From Prevotella sp. P5-108 (GTDB lineage: Bacteria > Bacteroidota > Bacteroidia > Bacteroidales > Bacteroidaceae), in the NCBI RefSeq assembly GCF_002251385.1, contig NZ_NPJJ01000053.1, positions 38,129 to 102,128 on the forward strand: a DNA stretch of 64,000 nucleotides, read 5' to 3'. The number at the start of each line of letters is the position of its first letter. Within the stretch, counting starts at the first letter, position 1. A program made the position numbers and the translations under genes. The notes beneath the pieces are model-generated. The model was given only the letters and a program-made list of their open reading frames with translations, was not told where the DNA came from and ran no database searches. Shown piece by piece: positions 17,938 to 27,231 of this stretch.

Positions 17938-19557
17938 ATGAAATCAATCATCAAATATACATTGATAGGAGCCTTTACCATGAGCTTGGCTACAGCATGT
18001 ACCAACTCGTTTGAGGATATCAATACCAATCCCAATGAGGCTCACGACAAAGATATGGAGAAAGACAACCTGAGCACAGGTGCCTTCTTCACCCAGATGC
18101 AGAACAATGTGGTGCTCTACAAGGACGGTGCCGGCAACGAGTCTTCTGACTATCAGGTCTGTCAGGGTCTCTCTCATGACCTCTATTCAGGCTATATCGG
18201 TCCGACCGGTACCTGGGCCAGCGGCTCTCACAACGGTACTTACAAGATGACATGGTATGAGCAGATGTTTACCAAGCCATTCTCTCGCGTCATGCCCGCA
18301 TGGCAGAGTCTGGTAAAGGCAGCCGAGAAGGGCAACCAGCCCGAAATCAAGGCTCTGGCAGACATCATCAAGGTTGAGGCTATGCACCGTGTCACCGACA
18401 CCTATGGCCCTATACCTTATATCAATTATGGTAGCGGTTCGCTGGGAACTGCCTTCGACAGCCAGCAGGAAGTGTACAAGAAGTTCTTTGCCGAGCTCGA
18501 CGATGCCATCGACGTGCTCACTCCTCTGGCCAGCGCCGGTGCTACTCTGATGCAGGACTACGACAATGTCTATGACGGCAGTGTCAAGAACTGGGTCAAG
18601 TTTGCCAACACTCTGCGTCTGCGTCTTGCCATCCGTGTGGCTTATGCCGATGCAGCCCTCGCCAAGACCGAGGCAGAAAAATCCATCAACAATGTCATCG
18701 GCGTCATCGAGGCTGTAGACGAACACGCCGAACTGCTCCACAGCAAGCTCAACTACTATCATCCCAACTATGATATGCAGGAGACCTTCAATGCCGGTGA
18801 AATCCGTATGAGTGCAGCCATGGACTCTTACATGAACGGTTACAACGACCCCCGTCGTACCGCCTACTTCAAGACTGCTGCCGACGACGGTGGCTATCAT
18901 GGTGTGCGCTGTGGTACGGGCAACATCAGCTCTAAGGTCAGTGCCTATGCCGGAGCCAAGATTTCCAAGCTCAATATCGACAAGACCACAACTCCTATCG
19001 TGTGGATGACAGCTGCCGAGAGCTACTTCCTCCGTGCCGAGGGCGCTCTGCGTGGCTGGAACATGGGTGGTACAGCCCAGCACTTCTATGAGGCTGGTGT
19101 GAAAATCTCTTTCCAGGAGGCTGGCGTCTCTGGCGCTGACAACTATCTCGCCAACGACGAACTGACTCCCGCTGCCTATGAAGACAAGACCGGCGACGGC
19201 AACGATGCCGCTTCTCCCAGTTCTATCACCATCGCTTGGGACGAGAGCGCTGGCTTTGAGAAGAACCTCGAGCGCATCATCACCCAGAAGTGGATAGCTA
19301 TGTATCCCGATGGCCCTGAAGGATGGTCTGAATTCCGTCGTACAGGTTATCCCAAGCTGTTCCCCGTGGTACGCAATGACAGCAATGGCAAGATAAGCAC
19401 CAGCGTACAGATACGCCGACTGCCTTATCCACAGTCAGAGTACACCACCAACAGCGCTGCTGTCAACTCAGCAGTAAGCGTACTCAACGGCGAGTCTAAC
19501 AATGGTACCGGCGACAACGGTGGCACCACTCTCTGGTGGGACAAGAAGTCACATTAA
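17938..19557 (+). CDS. SusD/RagB-family glycan-binding lipoprotein
   Basis: 539 residues with lipobox SLATAC (Cys 21), followed by TNSFEDINTNPNEAHDKD, a typical SusD-like_2 opening. Helical TPR-like segments follow (IIKVEAMHRVTDTYGPIPY, KNWVKFANTLRLRLAIRV), and the C-terminal half holds ITQKWIAMYPDGPEGWSEFRRTG (key residues W, PEGWSEFRRTGYP), a hallmark of this subfamily. It sits on the SusC barrel at the cell surface and captures the glycan. The gene starts 17 bp after susC with an AAGGAG ribosome-binding site, uncommon in this phylum. Confidence 0.93.
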   Translation: MKSIIKYTLIGAFTMSLATACTNSFEDINTNPNEAHDKDMEKDNLSTGAFFTQMQNNVVLYKDGAGNESSDYQVCQGLSHDLYSGYIGPTGTWASGSHNGTYKMTWYEQMFTKPFSRVMPAWQSLVKAAEKGNQPEIKALADIIKVEAMHRVTDTYGPIPYINYGSGSLGTAFDSQQEVYKKFFAELDDAIDVLTPLASAGATLMQDYDNVYDGSVKNWVKFANTLRLRLAIRVAYADAALAKTEAEKSINNVIGVIEAVDEHAELLHSKLNYYHPNYDMQETFNAGEIRMSAAMDSYMNGYNDPRRTAYFKTAADDGGYHGVRCGTGNISSKVSAYAGAKISKLNIDKTTTPIVWMTAAESYFLRAEGALRGWNMGGTAQHFYEAGVKISFQEAGVSGADNYLANDELTPAAYEDKTGDGNDAASPSSITIAWDESAGFEKNLERIITQKWIAMYPDGPEGWSEFRRTGYPKLFPVVRNDSNGKISTSVQIRRLPYPQSEYTTNSAAVNSAVSVLNGESNNGTGDNGGTTLWWDKKSH

Positions 19558-19589
19558 TATTAATAATGTATATTAAAGATAGAACCAAT

Positions 19590-20564
19590 ATGAAATTCAG
19601 AATATTTTTCAGCGCTGCCGTAGTAGCCTCTATGGTGTTTGGGGGTCTCACAAGCTGTGATACCGACACCGAGGCCAATACCGTTCAGGGTTTGAAGACC
19701 TATGACGAGCAATATTACAAGAATCTCCGTGCGTACAAGAAGAGCGACCACGAGATCTGCTATGTTTACTATCAGAACTGGGCACCTCTCGAGGGTGTGG
19801 AAGGTAGCAAGGACCCCGCCTCTTGGGGCGAGCGTCTCGTCGGACTGCCCGACTCGCTCGATATCTGCAACCTCTGGATAGGTATTCCTACCCCAGAGAC
19901 CCATCCTGTGGCTTACGCTGATATGCGCTACTGCCAGGAGAAACTGGGTACACGCTTTGTGTTCCATGCCGATGCCTCTAACTGGAACCACGCCGTGTGG
20001 TATCGTGACGAGAATATGAATGTAGACCAGAACACCATCGTAGACCTGCGTGAAGACCGTAGCGAGGAAGCTCTGCGTGCCTATGCCCGATGGGCTGTCG
20101 ATACCGTGGTAAAATGTGGTCTCGATGGCGTAGACTTCGACTACGAGGGATGGGACAGCAACTCTATGTACATCGTTGCCGATGAGTGCAACAAGTATTT
20201 CGGTCCCGAAGGCAAGTGGGCAGAGAAGCTGTTCATGATAGACTATTTCGGTAGGTCCCCCGGTGACAACTGCGAACCCTATTGCGACTACCTCATCAAG
20301 CAGGCATATAGCGGCCAGGGTGCTACCGGCATGGGCGCTCCCGCTGGCTGGCCCGAGGAGAAGCACCTCTACATCGAGGCGTTTCATCAGAAACCCGACG
20401 GTGGCATGATTTGGAACTATGCCCGCTGGGAGCCCGCAAAGGGTCATAAGGGCGGTGTAGGTAGCTACTCTACCCGTTTCAACTACAACCAGTCTAAGAA
20501 CGGACAGCCCTATCAGGCTCTGCGTGAGGCCATTCAGATTATGAATCCCGCGTTGAATAAATAA
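19590..20564 (+). CDS. GH18-family endo-beta-N-acetylglucosaminidase-like lipoprotein
   Basis: 324 residues from ATG at 19,590; an in-frame upstream ATG would overlap susD and spoil the signal peptide. Lipobox GGLTSC (Cys 23) predicts a surface lipoprotein. The GH18 catalytic motif DGxDxDxE is complete as DGVDFDYE (residues 179-186): Asp 184 orients the substrate N-acetyl group and Glu 186 is the acid. LFMIDYF (about 213-219) matches a later GH18 strand. GH18 enzymes of this size and setting cut the chitobiose core of N-glycans (EndoH/EndoBT type), which would release the sugar for the SusCD pair. The exact glycan is inference. It is the only enzyme inside the operon. Confidence 0.85.
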   Translation: MKFRIFFSAAVVASMVFGGLTSCDTDTEANTVQGLKTYDEQYYKNLRAYKKSDHEICYVYYQNWAPLEGVEGSKDPASWGERLVGLPDSLDICNLWIGIPTPETHPVAYADMRYCQEKLGTRFVFHADASNWNHAVWYRDENMNVDQNTIVDLREDRSEEALRAYARWAVDTVVKCGLDGVDFDYEGWDSNSMYIVADECNKYFGPEGKWAEKLFMIDYFGRSPGDNCEPYCDYLIKQAYSGQGATGMGAPAGWPEEKHLYIEAFHQKPDGGMIWNYARWEPAKGHKGGVGSYSTRFNYNQSKNGQPYQALREAIQIMNPALNK

Positions 20565-20596
20565 ACGTATCAACACTACAATAAACAGAAACAATA

Positions 20597-21835
20597 ATGA
20601 ATATCAAGTATAGTTTAATGTCGGCAGCCCTGCTGCTCATGGCAGGCGGTACAGTACTGACCGGCTGTAATGCTGAGGGCGACGACTTCGATTATGGCAA
20701 GAACGGACTTCTGGTAGTAGGTACCGAGGTTACTCCCGTTCAGAAATTTGTGGTTGAGGATACCCCTTCTTCGTATCCTATCTCTATCCAGGCAACCAGC
20801 AAGGTAGAAAGTGATGTTAAGGTTTCACTCGCCATCGATACTGCATTGGTATCGCAGTACAACCTTAAGAATGGTAGCTCTTACTATGGCATACCATTGG
20901 ACTGTGTAGAACTCGAGAACAGCGAGGTAACCATCAAGGCTGGTAGCGCTGTATCTACAGCCACTGCTGTCAAGGTGGTAAGCACCGAGTCATTTGTCGA
21001 GGGACGCAGCTACATGATTCCTGTTACCATCAAGGCCGTATCTGGTGGCAATCTGGATGTCGTTGAGGCTTCGCGCACTCTCTTCATCCGCATCTCACGT
21101 GTGCTCAACTTCCACCATATGTCATACACCTCTACCGCTTCATCCAACTTCATCTTTGATGAGAGCAAGAAGGTAGACCTGGGCAACTACACCATCCAGT
21201 TCAAGTTCTATGCCAACGGCTTCGGATATGCCGGTAACATCCAGCGTGTGCTGGCTATCGAGGGTGCCAATGAGGAAATGGCCAATATGTTCCGCTTTGG
21301 TGAGTCTGGTTCTGCTGGTGGCGACATCCTCCAGTGGATTTATCCCGGTGGCGGTATGTTCTCTACCACTCACTTTGCTGCCCGTCGCTGGTATCTCGTG
21401 ACCTGTACCTACAACGGCTCCGACTTCAATATGTATGTAGATGACAACCCCTCACCCGATGCCAATGCGTCTGTATCAGGCAAGTCTACTCCCTTCCAGC
21501 GTTTCGAGCTGGGTATGTCTTGGGGTAACTACTATGCCAGCCAGTACTTCAGCGGTCGTCTGGCTGAGATTCGTCTGTGGAACAAGGCCCTCTCTCCCAG
21601 CACCATCGCTACCACTCTCTGTGGCGTAGACCCCAACTCTGATGGTCTCGTGGCTTACTGGAAGATGAACCAGACAGAGGGCTATGTCATCAAGGACGTT
21701 TCTAACCACGGTTATGACATGGACTGGAAGAATACCGTGCGCGACAAGAACGAGAGCGGTAATCTCTCAGCTACAACCGATGCTTATCAGGGTATCTCTT
21801 GGGGCATAGACGAAAACAACAAGTGTTCTGAGTAA
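20597..21835 (+). CDS. DUF1735 + LamG/ConA-like surface lipoprotein
   Basis: 412 residues. Lipobox TVLTGC (Cys about 24). Residues about 45-165 are a DUF1735-type Ig-like domain (AIDTALVSQYNLKNGSSYYG, LENSEVTIKAGSAV, YMIPVTIKAV). Residues about 180-400 form a LamG/concanavalin-A-like jelly roll (NYTIQFKFYA, WYLVTCTYNGSDFNMYVDD, FSGRLAEIRLWNKALS, LVAYWKMNQ). No catalytic motif is seen; a surface glycan-binding protein is the likely role, as for the DUF1735 proteins next to GH18 in Bacteroides thetaiotaomicron N-glycan loci. It starts 32 bp after the GH18 gene. Confidence 0.85.
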   Translation: MNIKYSLMSAALLLMAGGTVLTGCNAEGDDFDYGKNGLLVVGTEVTPVQKFVVEDTPSSYPISIQATSKVESDVKVSLAIDTALVSQYNLKNGSSYYGIPLDCVELENSEVTIKAGSAVSTATAVKVVSTESFVEGRSYMIPVTIKAVSGGNLDVVEASRTLFIRISRVLNFHHMSYTSTASSNFIFDESKKVDLGNYTIQFKFYANGFGYAGNIQRVLAIEGANEEMANMFRFGESGSAGGDILQWIYPGGGMFSTTHFAARRWYLVTCTYNGSDFNMYVDDNPSPDANASVSGKSTPFQRFELGMSWGNYYASQYFSGRLAEIRLWNKALSPSTIATTLCGVDPNSDGLVAYWKMNQTEGYVIKDVSNHGYDMDWKNTVRDKNESGNLSATTDAYQGISWGIDENNKCSE

Positions 21836-21854
21836 TCAAAGGAGGATAGTAACA

Positions 21855-22874
21855 ATGAAAAATATAATCAAATCAGCAGCCCTCGGTGTCTTGGCAGTAG
21901 CCGGCATCACGATGGCATCATGCTCGAGCGACACCGTATATGACGTGGTGGGCAATCCCAACAACCTCGTTTACTTCAAGGCTAACGCCAACAATACCTT
22001 TACAGGTACGGTTGCTCATACTCCGGTAGGTGACTTCGGTTCGCTCAAGGGCGAATTCCCTGTAAAAGTGCAGCGTGCCCCAAGCCAGAATTGCAAGGTA
22101 TATGTAGTCTCAGATCCCAGCCTGGTTGAAGCCTACAATGCCGAGCATAACACTTCTTATGTTGCTCTTCCCGAGTCTGCCGTTACATTCGAGAACCAGA
22201 ACGTCACGGTAGAAGCAGGAAAGACGGATGCAAGCGATACCGTGAAGGTAACTCTCAATGAGAGTGCTCTGGCTTCGCTCACCGAGAAGGCCTATATGAT
22301 GGCTGTCAAGATAGGTTCTGCCGAGGGAGAACTTAAGGGCAGCGAGGAGCGTGGCGTAGGTTATCTCATCGTGAACACAGAGACCAAACTCGTCAAGGAT
22401 ATTTCTTCTAAAGATGACGTTGTAGGAACTCTCCTTACTGATTATACTGGTTGGAATGTTAAGTATGACAGCGGTGTAGATATTACCGCCAGCGAACTCT
22501 TTGATGGTGACCTGACCAATGGCGCTGGTCTCCGTGCCGACGGCAATGATGGCAAGACCAAGGTAGTCATCGTGGATATGGGCGGCAATAAGTCTGTCAG
22601 CGGTTTCCGATTCTCACGCTACTACAAGTCCTGGTATGGCGGATGGTGGTATGATGAGTACTATTTCTCTGCTGTCAAGATTGAGTTGAGCAAAGATGGT
22701 GTCAACTGGGATGAGGCTGGTACCGTCACAGAGAGCGAAATGCCCAAGAACGGAGGTTACCAGTACTGTTCGTTCTATGGTGGTGTGTCAGCACGCTACA
22801 TACGCCTCTCTATTGAGAGTGGCTCTTCTTCAGTATCAAGTCTTGCCGAATTAGGCGTATATGTAGCCAACTGA
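21855..22874 (+). CDS. DUF1735 + F5/8 type C (discoidin) surface lipoprotein
   Basis: 339 residues. Lipobox TMASCSS (Cys 23). N-terminal DUF1735-like domain about 35-180 (SLVEAYNAEHNTSYVALPES, FENQNVTVEAGKTDAS, YMMAVKIG). The C-terminal domain about 195-339 is discoidin-like: ASELFDGDLTNGAG, VVIVDMGGNKSVSGFRFSRY, VKIELSKDGVNWDEAG and a closing ARYIRLSIESG. Likely a second surface glycan-binding protein giving extra affinity to the SusCD-GH18 machine. It has a strong AAAGGAGG site 11 bp before ATG and is the last gene before a terminator. Confidence 0.87.
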   Translation: MKNIIKSAALGVLAVAGITMASCSSDTVYDVVGNPNNLVYFKANANNTFTGTVAHTPVGDFGSLKGEFPVKVQRAPSQNCKVYVVSDPSLVEAYNAEHNTSYVALPESAVTFENQNVTVEAGKTDASDTVKVTLNESALASLTEKAYMMAVKIGSAEGELKGSEERGVGYLIVNTETKLVKDISSKDDVVGTLLTDYTGWNVKYDSGVDITASELFDGDLTNGAGLRADGNDGKTKVVIVDMGGNKSVSGFRFSRYYKSWYGGWWYDEYYFSAVKIELSKDGVNWDEAGTVTESEMPKNGGYQYCSFYGGVSARYIRLSIESGSSSVSSLAELGVYVAN

Positions 22875-22927
22875 TAGATTAGCAAGAATACACCTAACGG
22901 GCTAATGACCGTTTGGGGTTCAATATT

Positions 22928-22967
22928 AAGGGGTGCCTGGCCGATATGAAGACCATGCACCCCTTTT
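22928..22967 (+). terminator. Intrinsic terminator of the glycan-uptake operon
   Basis: AAGGGGTGC (22,928-22,936) pairs perfectly with GCACCCCTT (22,957-22,965), followed by TT. It lies between convergent operons and could also act on the opposite strand. Confidence 0.75.
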
Positions 22968-23035
22968 ATCAATGTCTCTCTGATTGTTCTGATTGTTGCT
23001 GCTGCAACTGTTTCTACCACCCAATCAGTAGCCCT

Positions 23036-24904
23036 CTATGGGCGCTTGAGTATCACTTTGCCTTTGTAGACTGTGTCGGCGGCGCTGTCGAGGTCGTCCA
23101 GCAGCTGCGCCTTGGCGGCGGGATAGGTGCCGCGTCGCAGGATGAGGGTGTTGGTCTGCTTGACGGTGTGCCCCTCTACGCTTACGGTCGATGTGAAGGA
23201 GCCTATCTCGTTGGTTATGCTTACCGGCTTGGGCGTGGCTTCTAACATACATCCCTCGGGCAGCGTCATCTCGATAATCTCCACGTTCTTGAAGCCTTGA
23301 TCTATGTAGATCTCGTGCTTGCGGTCGCGCGCTATGTGGCTCGGGACAAAGTTGCTGTGCAGCGGGTTGATGGTGGCAAAGAGGCGGGCACGCGTGCTGG
23401 TGGCTATCTGCACCTGGTCGGCTTCGACCGAGGCTGAGATGAGAGGCAGTAGGCCACGCCCGCCCTCGCCCTTGCGGTAGCCCATCCTCGCCACAGCCCG
23501 CTTTATGTTGCCAAAGGGCAGACTGTAAGCTCTCGCAGCCGCATTGATGCAGTCTTTCTCGCTCTTCTTGAGCCAGCCATAGAGCCTGGTGTAGCGATGA
23601 CAGCTATAGCTGTCGATGATGTTTATGCTGCCGGTGCCGTCGGGGCGGAAAACGGTCTTCACCTTGGTAGTGCGCAGATTGAGTGTATCGGCATAGTCGG
23701 GCAGGATGACTCTGTGTCCGCCCTTGTCGCTTATCTCTACCGCCTCGTGTCCCGCTATGTCGTCGTGGGTATAGCCCAGAGGTATCTCTGGGTTGGTACA
23801 CTCCATCCATATCACCCCTTTGGAGGTGGGCACCTTGAGGATGACGTGGTTGAGCTGCTGGAAGTTGGGCAGGTCGATGAGCCTGTCATACTTGGTGCTG
23901 ATGAGCGTATAGGTCGAAGCCACGCCCGCTTCTGCCAGCATGGCCTTCATCAGATTGGTCAGTGCCTTGCAGTCGCCGAAACCTTTGCGCCACACAAACT
24001 CGGCAGCCAGCGGGCGGTAGCCGCCGATACCCAGCTGGATGCTCACATAGCGGGTGTGGCGGCGCAGCAGGTTGTAGAGCACCCTCACCTTGTCCCAGTC
24101 GGTGGTACAGGTGTCGGTGAGCTCGTGCACCTTGGCCCGGGCGTCGTCGGGCAGCACGTCCATGCCCTGGCAGAGGCTGTTGATCCACAGTCCAAACTCT
24201 TCCCACGACTTCATGCTGCCCTGTGTGCCGTAATAATCAAGTCTTTCTGGCACGAAGAGCACTTTGGGAATCTGCTGCAGCAGCGGTTTGCTGAACTCCT
24301 CATAGACCACCTCTCCCTGGTTGGCGAGCGTGAAAGTCCGGCGTTTCTTCCCCTTGGGCGTGGTGCTCTCCACGGGCTTCATGTCGGTGTCCATAGCCAC
24401 ATAGCGCAGGTTCATCGATGCCGGGAAGTCTATCATGTAGGTAGCCTCCTTGACCTCGGTGTCATAGGCGGGTATGGGCAAGAAGGGCGGATAGCTTATG
24501 GTGTTGTCCGTGCGGTGGTAGGTCACATCGGTGGTCACCACGATGGGGTAGAGAGGCAGGTCTATGCTCAGTTCCACGCTCTTCAGGTCGGTGACCATGT
24601 CTCCCGAGTACTCCGAATACTTCAGGTCGCCGGCTTTGTATTTCTTGTTGAACTTGCTGTTTACCCCTTCGACCACGCAGGCGAAACGTTCAATCTTCTC
24701 CGACTTGTCGAGCGTGGTGTAGAAGTTGGCCAGCTGGCTCATGGTCTCCTTGTATATCACCACCTCGGTGTGCTCGGTCATGCGGTATTCGCTCTGCGAG
24801 ATTACGTCGATGTGCACTGTCTGCTTGCGTATCTGCGCTGTGGGCTCTGCCCATGCCGCGGCAGCCCATGCCGTGACTGCGGCGATAAGCGTGATGATTC
24901 TCAT
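23036..24904 (-). CDS. DUF3857 protein with intact transglutaminase-like catalytic residues
   Basis: 622 residues with a signal peptide (about 1-19, WAAAAWA/EP). N-terminal DUF3857-like beta domain (about 25-230), then a transglutaminase-like core: GFGDCKALTNLMKAML places the catalytic Cys at 312, LNHVIL the His at 353, and WMECTNPE follows. A C-terminal beta domain completes the usual layout. These proteins are periplasmic or surface-exposed; the substrate is unknown and may be proteins or peptides. It overlaps the upstream paralogue by 4 bp (ATGA), so the two are translationally coupled. Compared with its partner it is the one that keeps Cys and His, so it is probably the active member. Confidence 0.8.
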   Translation of the reverse strand: MRIITLIAAVTAWAAAAWAEPTAQIRKQTVHIDVISQSEYRMTEHTEVVIYKETMSQLANFYTTLDKSEKIERFACVVEGVNSKFNKKYKAGDLKYSEYSGDMVTDLKSVELSIDLPLYPIVVTTDVTYHRTDNTISYPPFLPIPAYDTEVKEATYMIDFPASMNLRYVAMDTDMKPVESTTPKGKKRRTFTLANQGEVVYEEFSKPLLQQIPKVLFVPERLDYYGTQGSMKSWEEFGLWINSLCQGMDVLPDDARAKVHELTDTCTTDWDKVRVLYNLLRRHTRYVSIQLGIGGYRPLAAEFVWRKGFGDCKALTNLMKAMLAEAGVASTYTLISTKYDRLIDLPNFQQLNHVILKVPTSKGVIWMECTNPEIPLGYTHDDIAGHEAVEISDKGGHRVILPDYADTLNLRTTKVKTVFRPDGTGSINIIDSYSCHRYTRLYGWLKKSEKDCINAAARAYSLPFGNIKRAVARMGYRKGEGGRGLLPLISASVEADQVQIATSTRARLFATINPLHSNFVPSHIARDRKHEIYIDQGFKNVEIIEMTLPEGCMLEATPKPVSITNEIGSFTSTVSVEGHTVKQTNTLILRRGTYPAAKAQLLDDLDSAADTVYKGKVILKRP

Positions 24905-26880
24905 GGCTTTTTCTTTAGTACTATGAGGTCTTTGCTGCGCTCCACGATGTTGGCGAAGAACGTCTTCACCTCGTCGTAGCGGTTGTTGGCAAAGAAGACC
25001 TTGTTGATTTTGAAAATGGTGTTACACTTGATGACATTGTTGGCTACACCGCAGACGATGCGTGCCGTTATCTCGCGCCCCTGGGTAGCGATGTTCACGC
25101 TCTTGGGCAGTTCCTCTACCTCCCAACCCTCGGGGATGGTGATGGTGTAGAGGGTGCGCTCGGTATGGATGAAGGGAAACTCTATGGGCATCTGGCGGGT
25201 GGCGTCGGTGAACGGGTTGCTCTTGACCATGGGGTAGATGATGGGCGAGATGTAGATGTGGTCGTCTGTGGCTTCACCCTTGCGGGTAAAGGTGTAGTCC
25301 TCGCTCGCCTCGTCGCCAAACTCCTTGGCGTCGGTGGTCTTGTAGTCGGCTATACTGATGTTGAAGTCTTCCTCCTTGTCGGTCACATATTCCTTCTCGT
25401 CCTTGGCTTGCGCATAGTGGGAGCGGAACATATAGGCACCCGTACCTCGGTGTACGGCCTTGACCTTGCCCTTGAGTTCGCCGTTGACGTCTATCGCTGC
25501 CGTCACTACATTGCTTTCGGTGTCTTTGCCTATGAGCTGCAGGTCTACCCACTTCTCGCCCTCTTGCTTGCTCAGGATGCGTGCCTTGTTGACATACAGA
25601 GAGGGAGTGAACGCGTTGAGGAAGCCTTTCTCCGACGAGGCGTCGGCATACATCATCTTGCCTTCGCCCATGGGTATTCCCACCACAAAGGTGTTGAGTT
25701 TGTCCATGCTGGGGTAGGTCACGGGCAGCGTGCCGGTGTTGCGTAGGCGCATCACCACGGGCACCGCCTCGATGCCGGCGTCGCGCAGCATGTTGACCAT
25801 TATCAGGTTGATGTCGGCGTTGGAGCCTGTGCCCGCCTTGGCGGTCTTCGCCATCGACTGTGGGCTCAACTCGAACGTCTCGTTCCACTTGAGGTGGCTG
25901 AAGAGCAGTCGCAGCACCGCTGCAGCACGTTGCTCTGTATCGGCTATCTTGTCTATGCCCTTCTCCTTGATTTCGTCACAGTAAGGGCTTTTGCTTCCAA
26001 ACTTGCTGCCAAACCAGTCGGCCTTGCGCAGCATCTCGTCTATGCGCTCCCAGGTCTCTCCGAAGTCCTTGTAGCCCACATAGGGGAAGTTGGTGGCTGT
26101 GAGCTCGGCGGTGATGCGGGCCATGTAGTCTCTCTTGCACCACACGTAGTCGTCGCCTTTGACGGCAGGCATGTTGTTGCCCACATAGACATAGTTCTTG
26201 CTGGTGGTCTGTATCACGTCACTGCGCGCTACGAGCCCATCGCCCAGGATGGGTTGCAGCAGACCAGGTCCGCGCAGTTCATACCTGAACAGCAGCCACT
26301 CGGGAATGATGGATGTATATCTTGCGTGTACCACGGGTATGGGTTGTTGGGCGTTCCAGTCGTCCATCTGGTAGTAGAGGTCGCTGCTCACGTTGTATTC
26401 GTACTCGATGACCGACCCTACCTTGGCCTGGGGGATGGTAAACTTGACGCGGTCGTGGTATTCGTCGAGCTTCTCTGTGAATATCATGTCGCTCTTCATC
26501 TTGGTCTTGACCACCTTGCCGTTCTCGAGGTTTACGGCGACTGCCTTGATGCCGAAAATCTTCTCATGGCCCTTGGCGCCCTGGCTGTTGTAGAGCACGT
26601 GGTCTACGTTGGCATAGTCCTTGCCGGCGTCCTTGAGTATCTTGATGCGGAAGCGGTTGGTGGTGACTTCGGTGATGTCGCCGCCGTCGAGGCGAAAGCC
26701 CACATCGCGCAGGTTGAGCAGCACCACGGCTGCCGCCGATGAGTCTTTGTCGTAGGTGGTCATCTTCAGTTCTTCCATGGTGGGTTCGCCGAATTTGAAC
26801 TTGGGCAGGCTCTGGCCCCAGGCAGCCACCGACATCAACAGGGCGGCTGTGAGCATGATGATTACAGGTTTTCTGGTCAT
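24901..26880 (-). CDS. DUF3857 protein with degenerate transglutaminase site
   Basis: 659 residues from 26,880; an in-frame ATG further up (26,937) is excluded because the TATCTTTG promoter box lies between. Signal peptide about 1-22 (VAAWGQ/SLP). DUF3857 region about 60-260 (EVTTNRFRIKILKDAGKDYA, IPQAKVGSVIEYEYNV), then a transglutaminase-like fold in which the usual G-D-C is GTGSNADINL (Cys replaced by Asn) and LNH is LNTFVVG (His replaced by Thr). It is therefore likely non-catalytic, perhaps a binding or scaffold partner of the next gene. The gene pair is driven by an unusual repeated promoter region. Loss of catalysis is inferred from alignment by eye. Confidence 0.8.
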   Translation of the reverse strand: MTRKPVIIMLTAALLMSVAAWGQSLPKFKFGEPTMEELKMTTYDKDSSAAAVVLLNLRDVGFRLDGGDITEVTTNRFRIKILKDAGKDYANVDHVLYNSQGAKGHEKIFGIKAVAVNLENGKVVKTKMKSDMIFTEKLDEYHDRVKFTIPQAKVGSVIEYEYNVSSDLYYQMDDWNAQQPIPVVHARYTSIIPEWLLFRYELRGPGLLQPILGDGLVARSDVIQTTSKNYVYVGNNMPAVKGDDYVWCKRDYMARITAELTATNFPYVGYKDFGETWERIDEMLRKADWFGSKFGSKSPYCDEIKEKGIDKIADTEQRAAAVLRLLFSHLKWNETFELSPQSMAKTAKAGTGSNADINLIMVNMLRDAGIEAVPVVMRLRNTGTLPVTYPSMDKLNTFVVGIPMGEGKMMYADASSEKGFLNAFTPSLYVNKARILSKQEGEKWVDLQLIGKDTESNVVTAAIDVNGELKGKVKAVHRGTGAYMFRSHYAQAKDEKEYVTDKEEDFNISIADYKTTDAKEFGDEASEDYTFTRKGEATDDHIYISPIIYPMVKSNPFTDATRQMPIEFPFIHTERTLYTITIPEGWEVEELPKSVNIATQGREITARIVCGVANNVIKCNTIFKINKVFFANNRYDEVKTFFANIVERSKDLIVLKKKP

Positions 26881-26910
26881 AGTAGAATGATTTGCGTTAG
26901 ATGATATTTT

Positions 26911-27055
26911 GCAAAGATAGTGCAAACCGAACGCCATAAGCTTGCTTGATGGCTGAGGTGCAGCCTATCTTATGCAAAGATAGTGCAAACCGAACGCCAT
27001 AAGCTCGCTTAATGGCCGAGGTGCAGCCTATCTTATGCAAAGATAGTGCAAACCG
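26911..27055 (-). promoter_or_regulatory. Triplicated promoter box in 63-bp direct repeats
   Basis: GCAAAGATAGTGCAAACCG begins at 26,911, 26,974 and 27,037: two full 63-bp units plus a partial third. Read on the minus strand each carries TATCTTTG, an exact -7 box, at 26,911-26,920, 26,975-26,983 and 27,038-27,046. Each full unit also has a GCCAT...ATGGC dyad. The copy nearest the gene gives a leader of about 25 nt. Confidence 0.75.
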
Positions 27056-27181
27056 TCGTACCGACCAAGCCCATGGCGATATTTCTTACGTTTTTGCTCG
27101 ATTTTTGTTGACATTCTGTCGGTGAGGGCAGGGCTGTGGCAGTCCATCTGTGCATCCCGGAAGAAAAAGGACTGATTTCCT

Positions 27182-27212
27182 TTTGTTCTTCACGCCGTTT
27201 GTGCTAACTTTG
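27182..27212 (+). promoter_or_regulatory. Promoter of the GH20 gene
   Basis: TTTG at 27,182-27,185, 19 bp, TAACTTTG at 27,205-27,212. Predicted start near 27,219, only about 13 nt before ATG, so the message has a very short leader. Confidence 0.8.
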
Positions 27213-27231
27213 TAGCATAAAACCTAAAGAT

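Noticed and set aside
19560..20594. A 344-codon minus-strand frame opposite GH18
   Set aside because: GH18 has its catalytic motif, lipobox and operon spacing on the plus strand.
23597..24979. A 460-codon plus-strand frame opposite the transglutaminase-like gene
   Set aside because: The minus-strand gene has a signal peptide and catalytic motifs; the antisense frame has neither.
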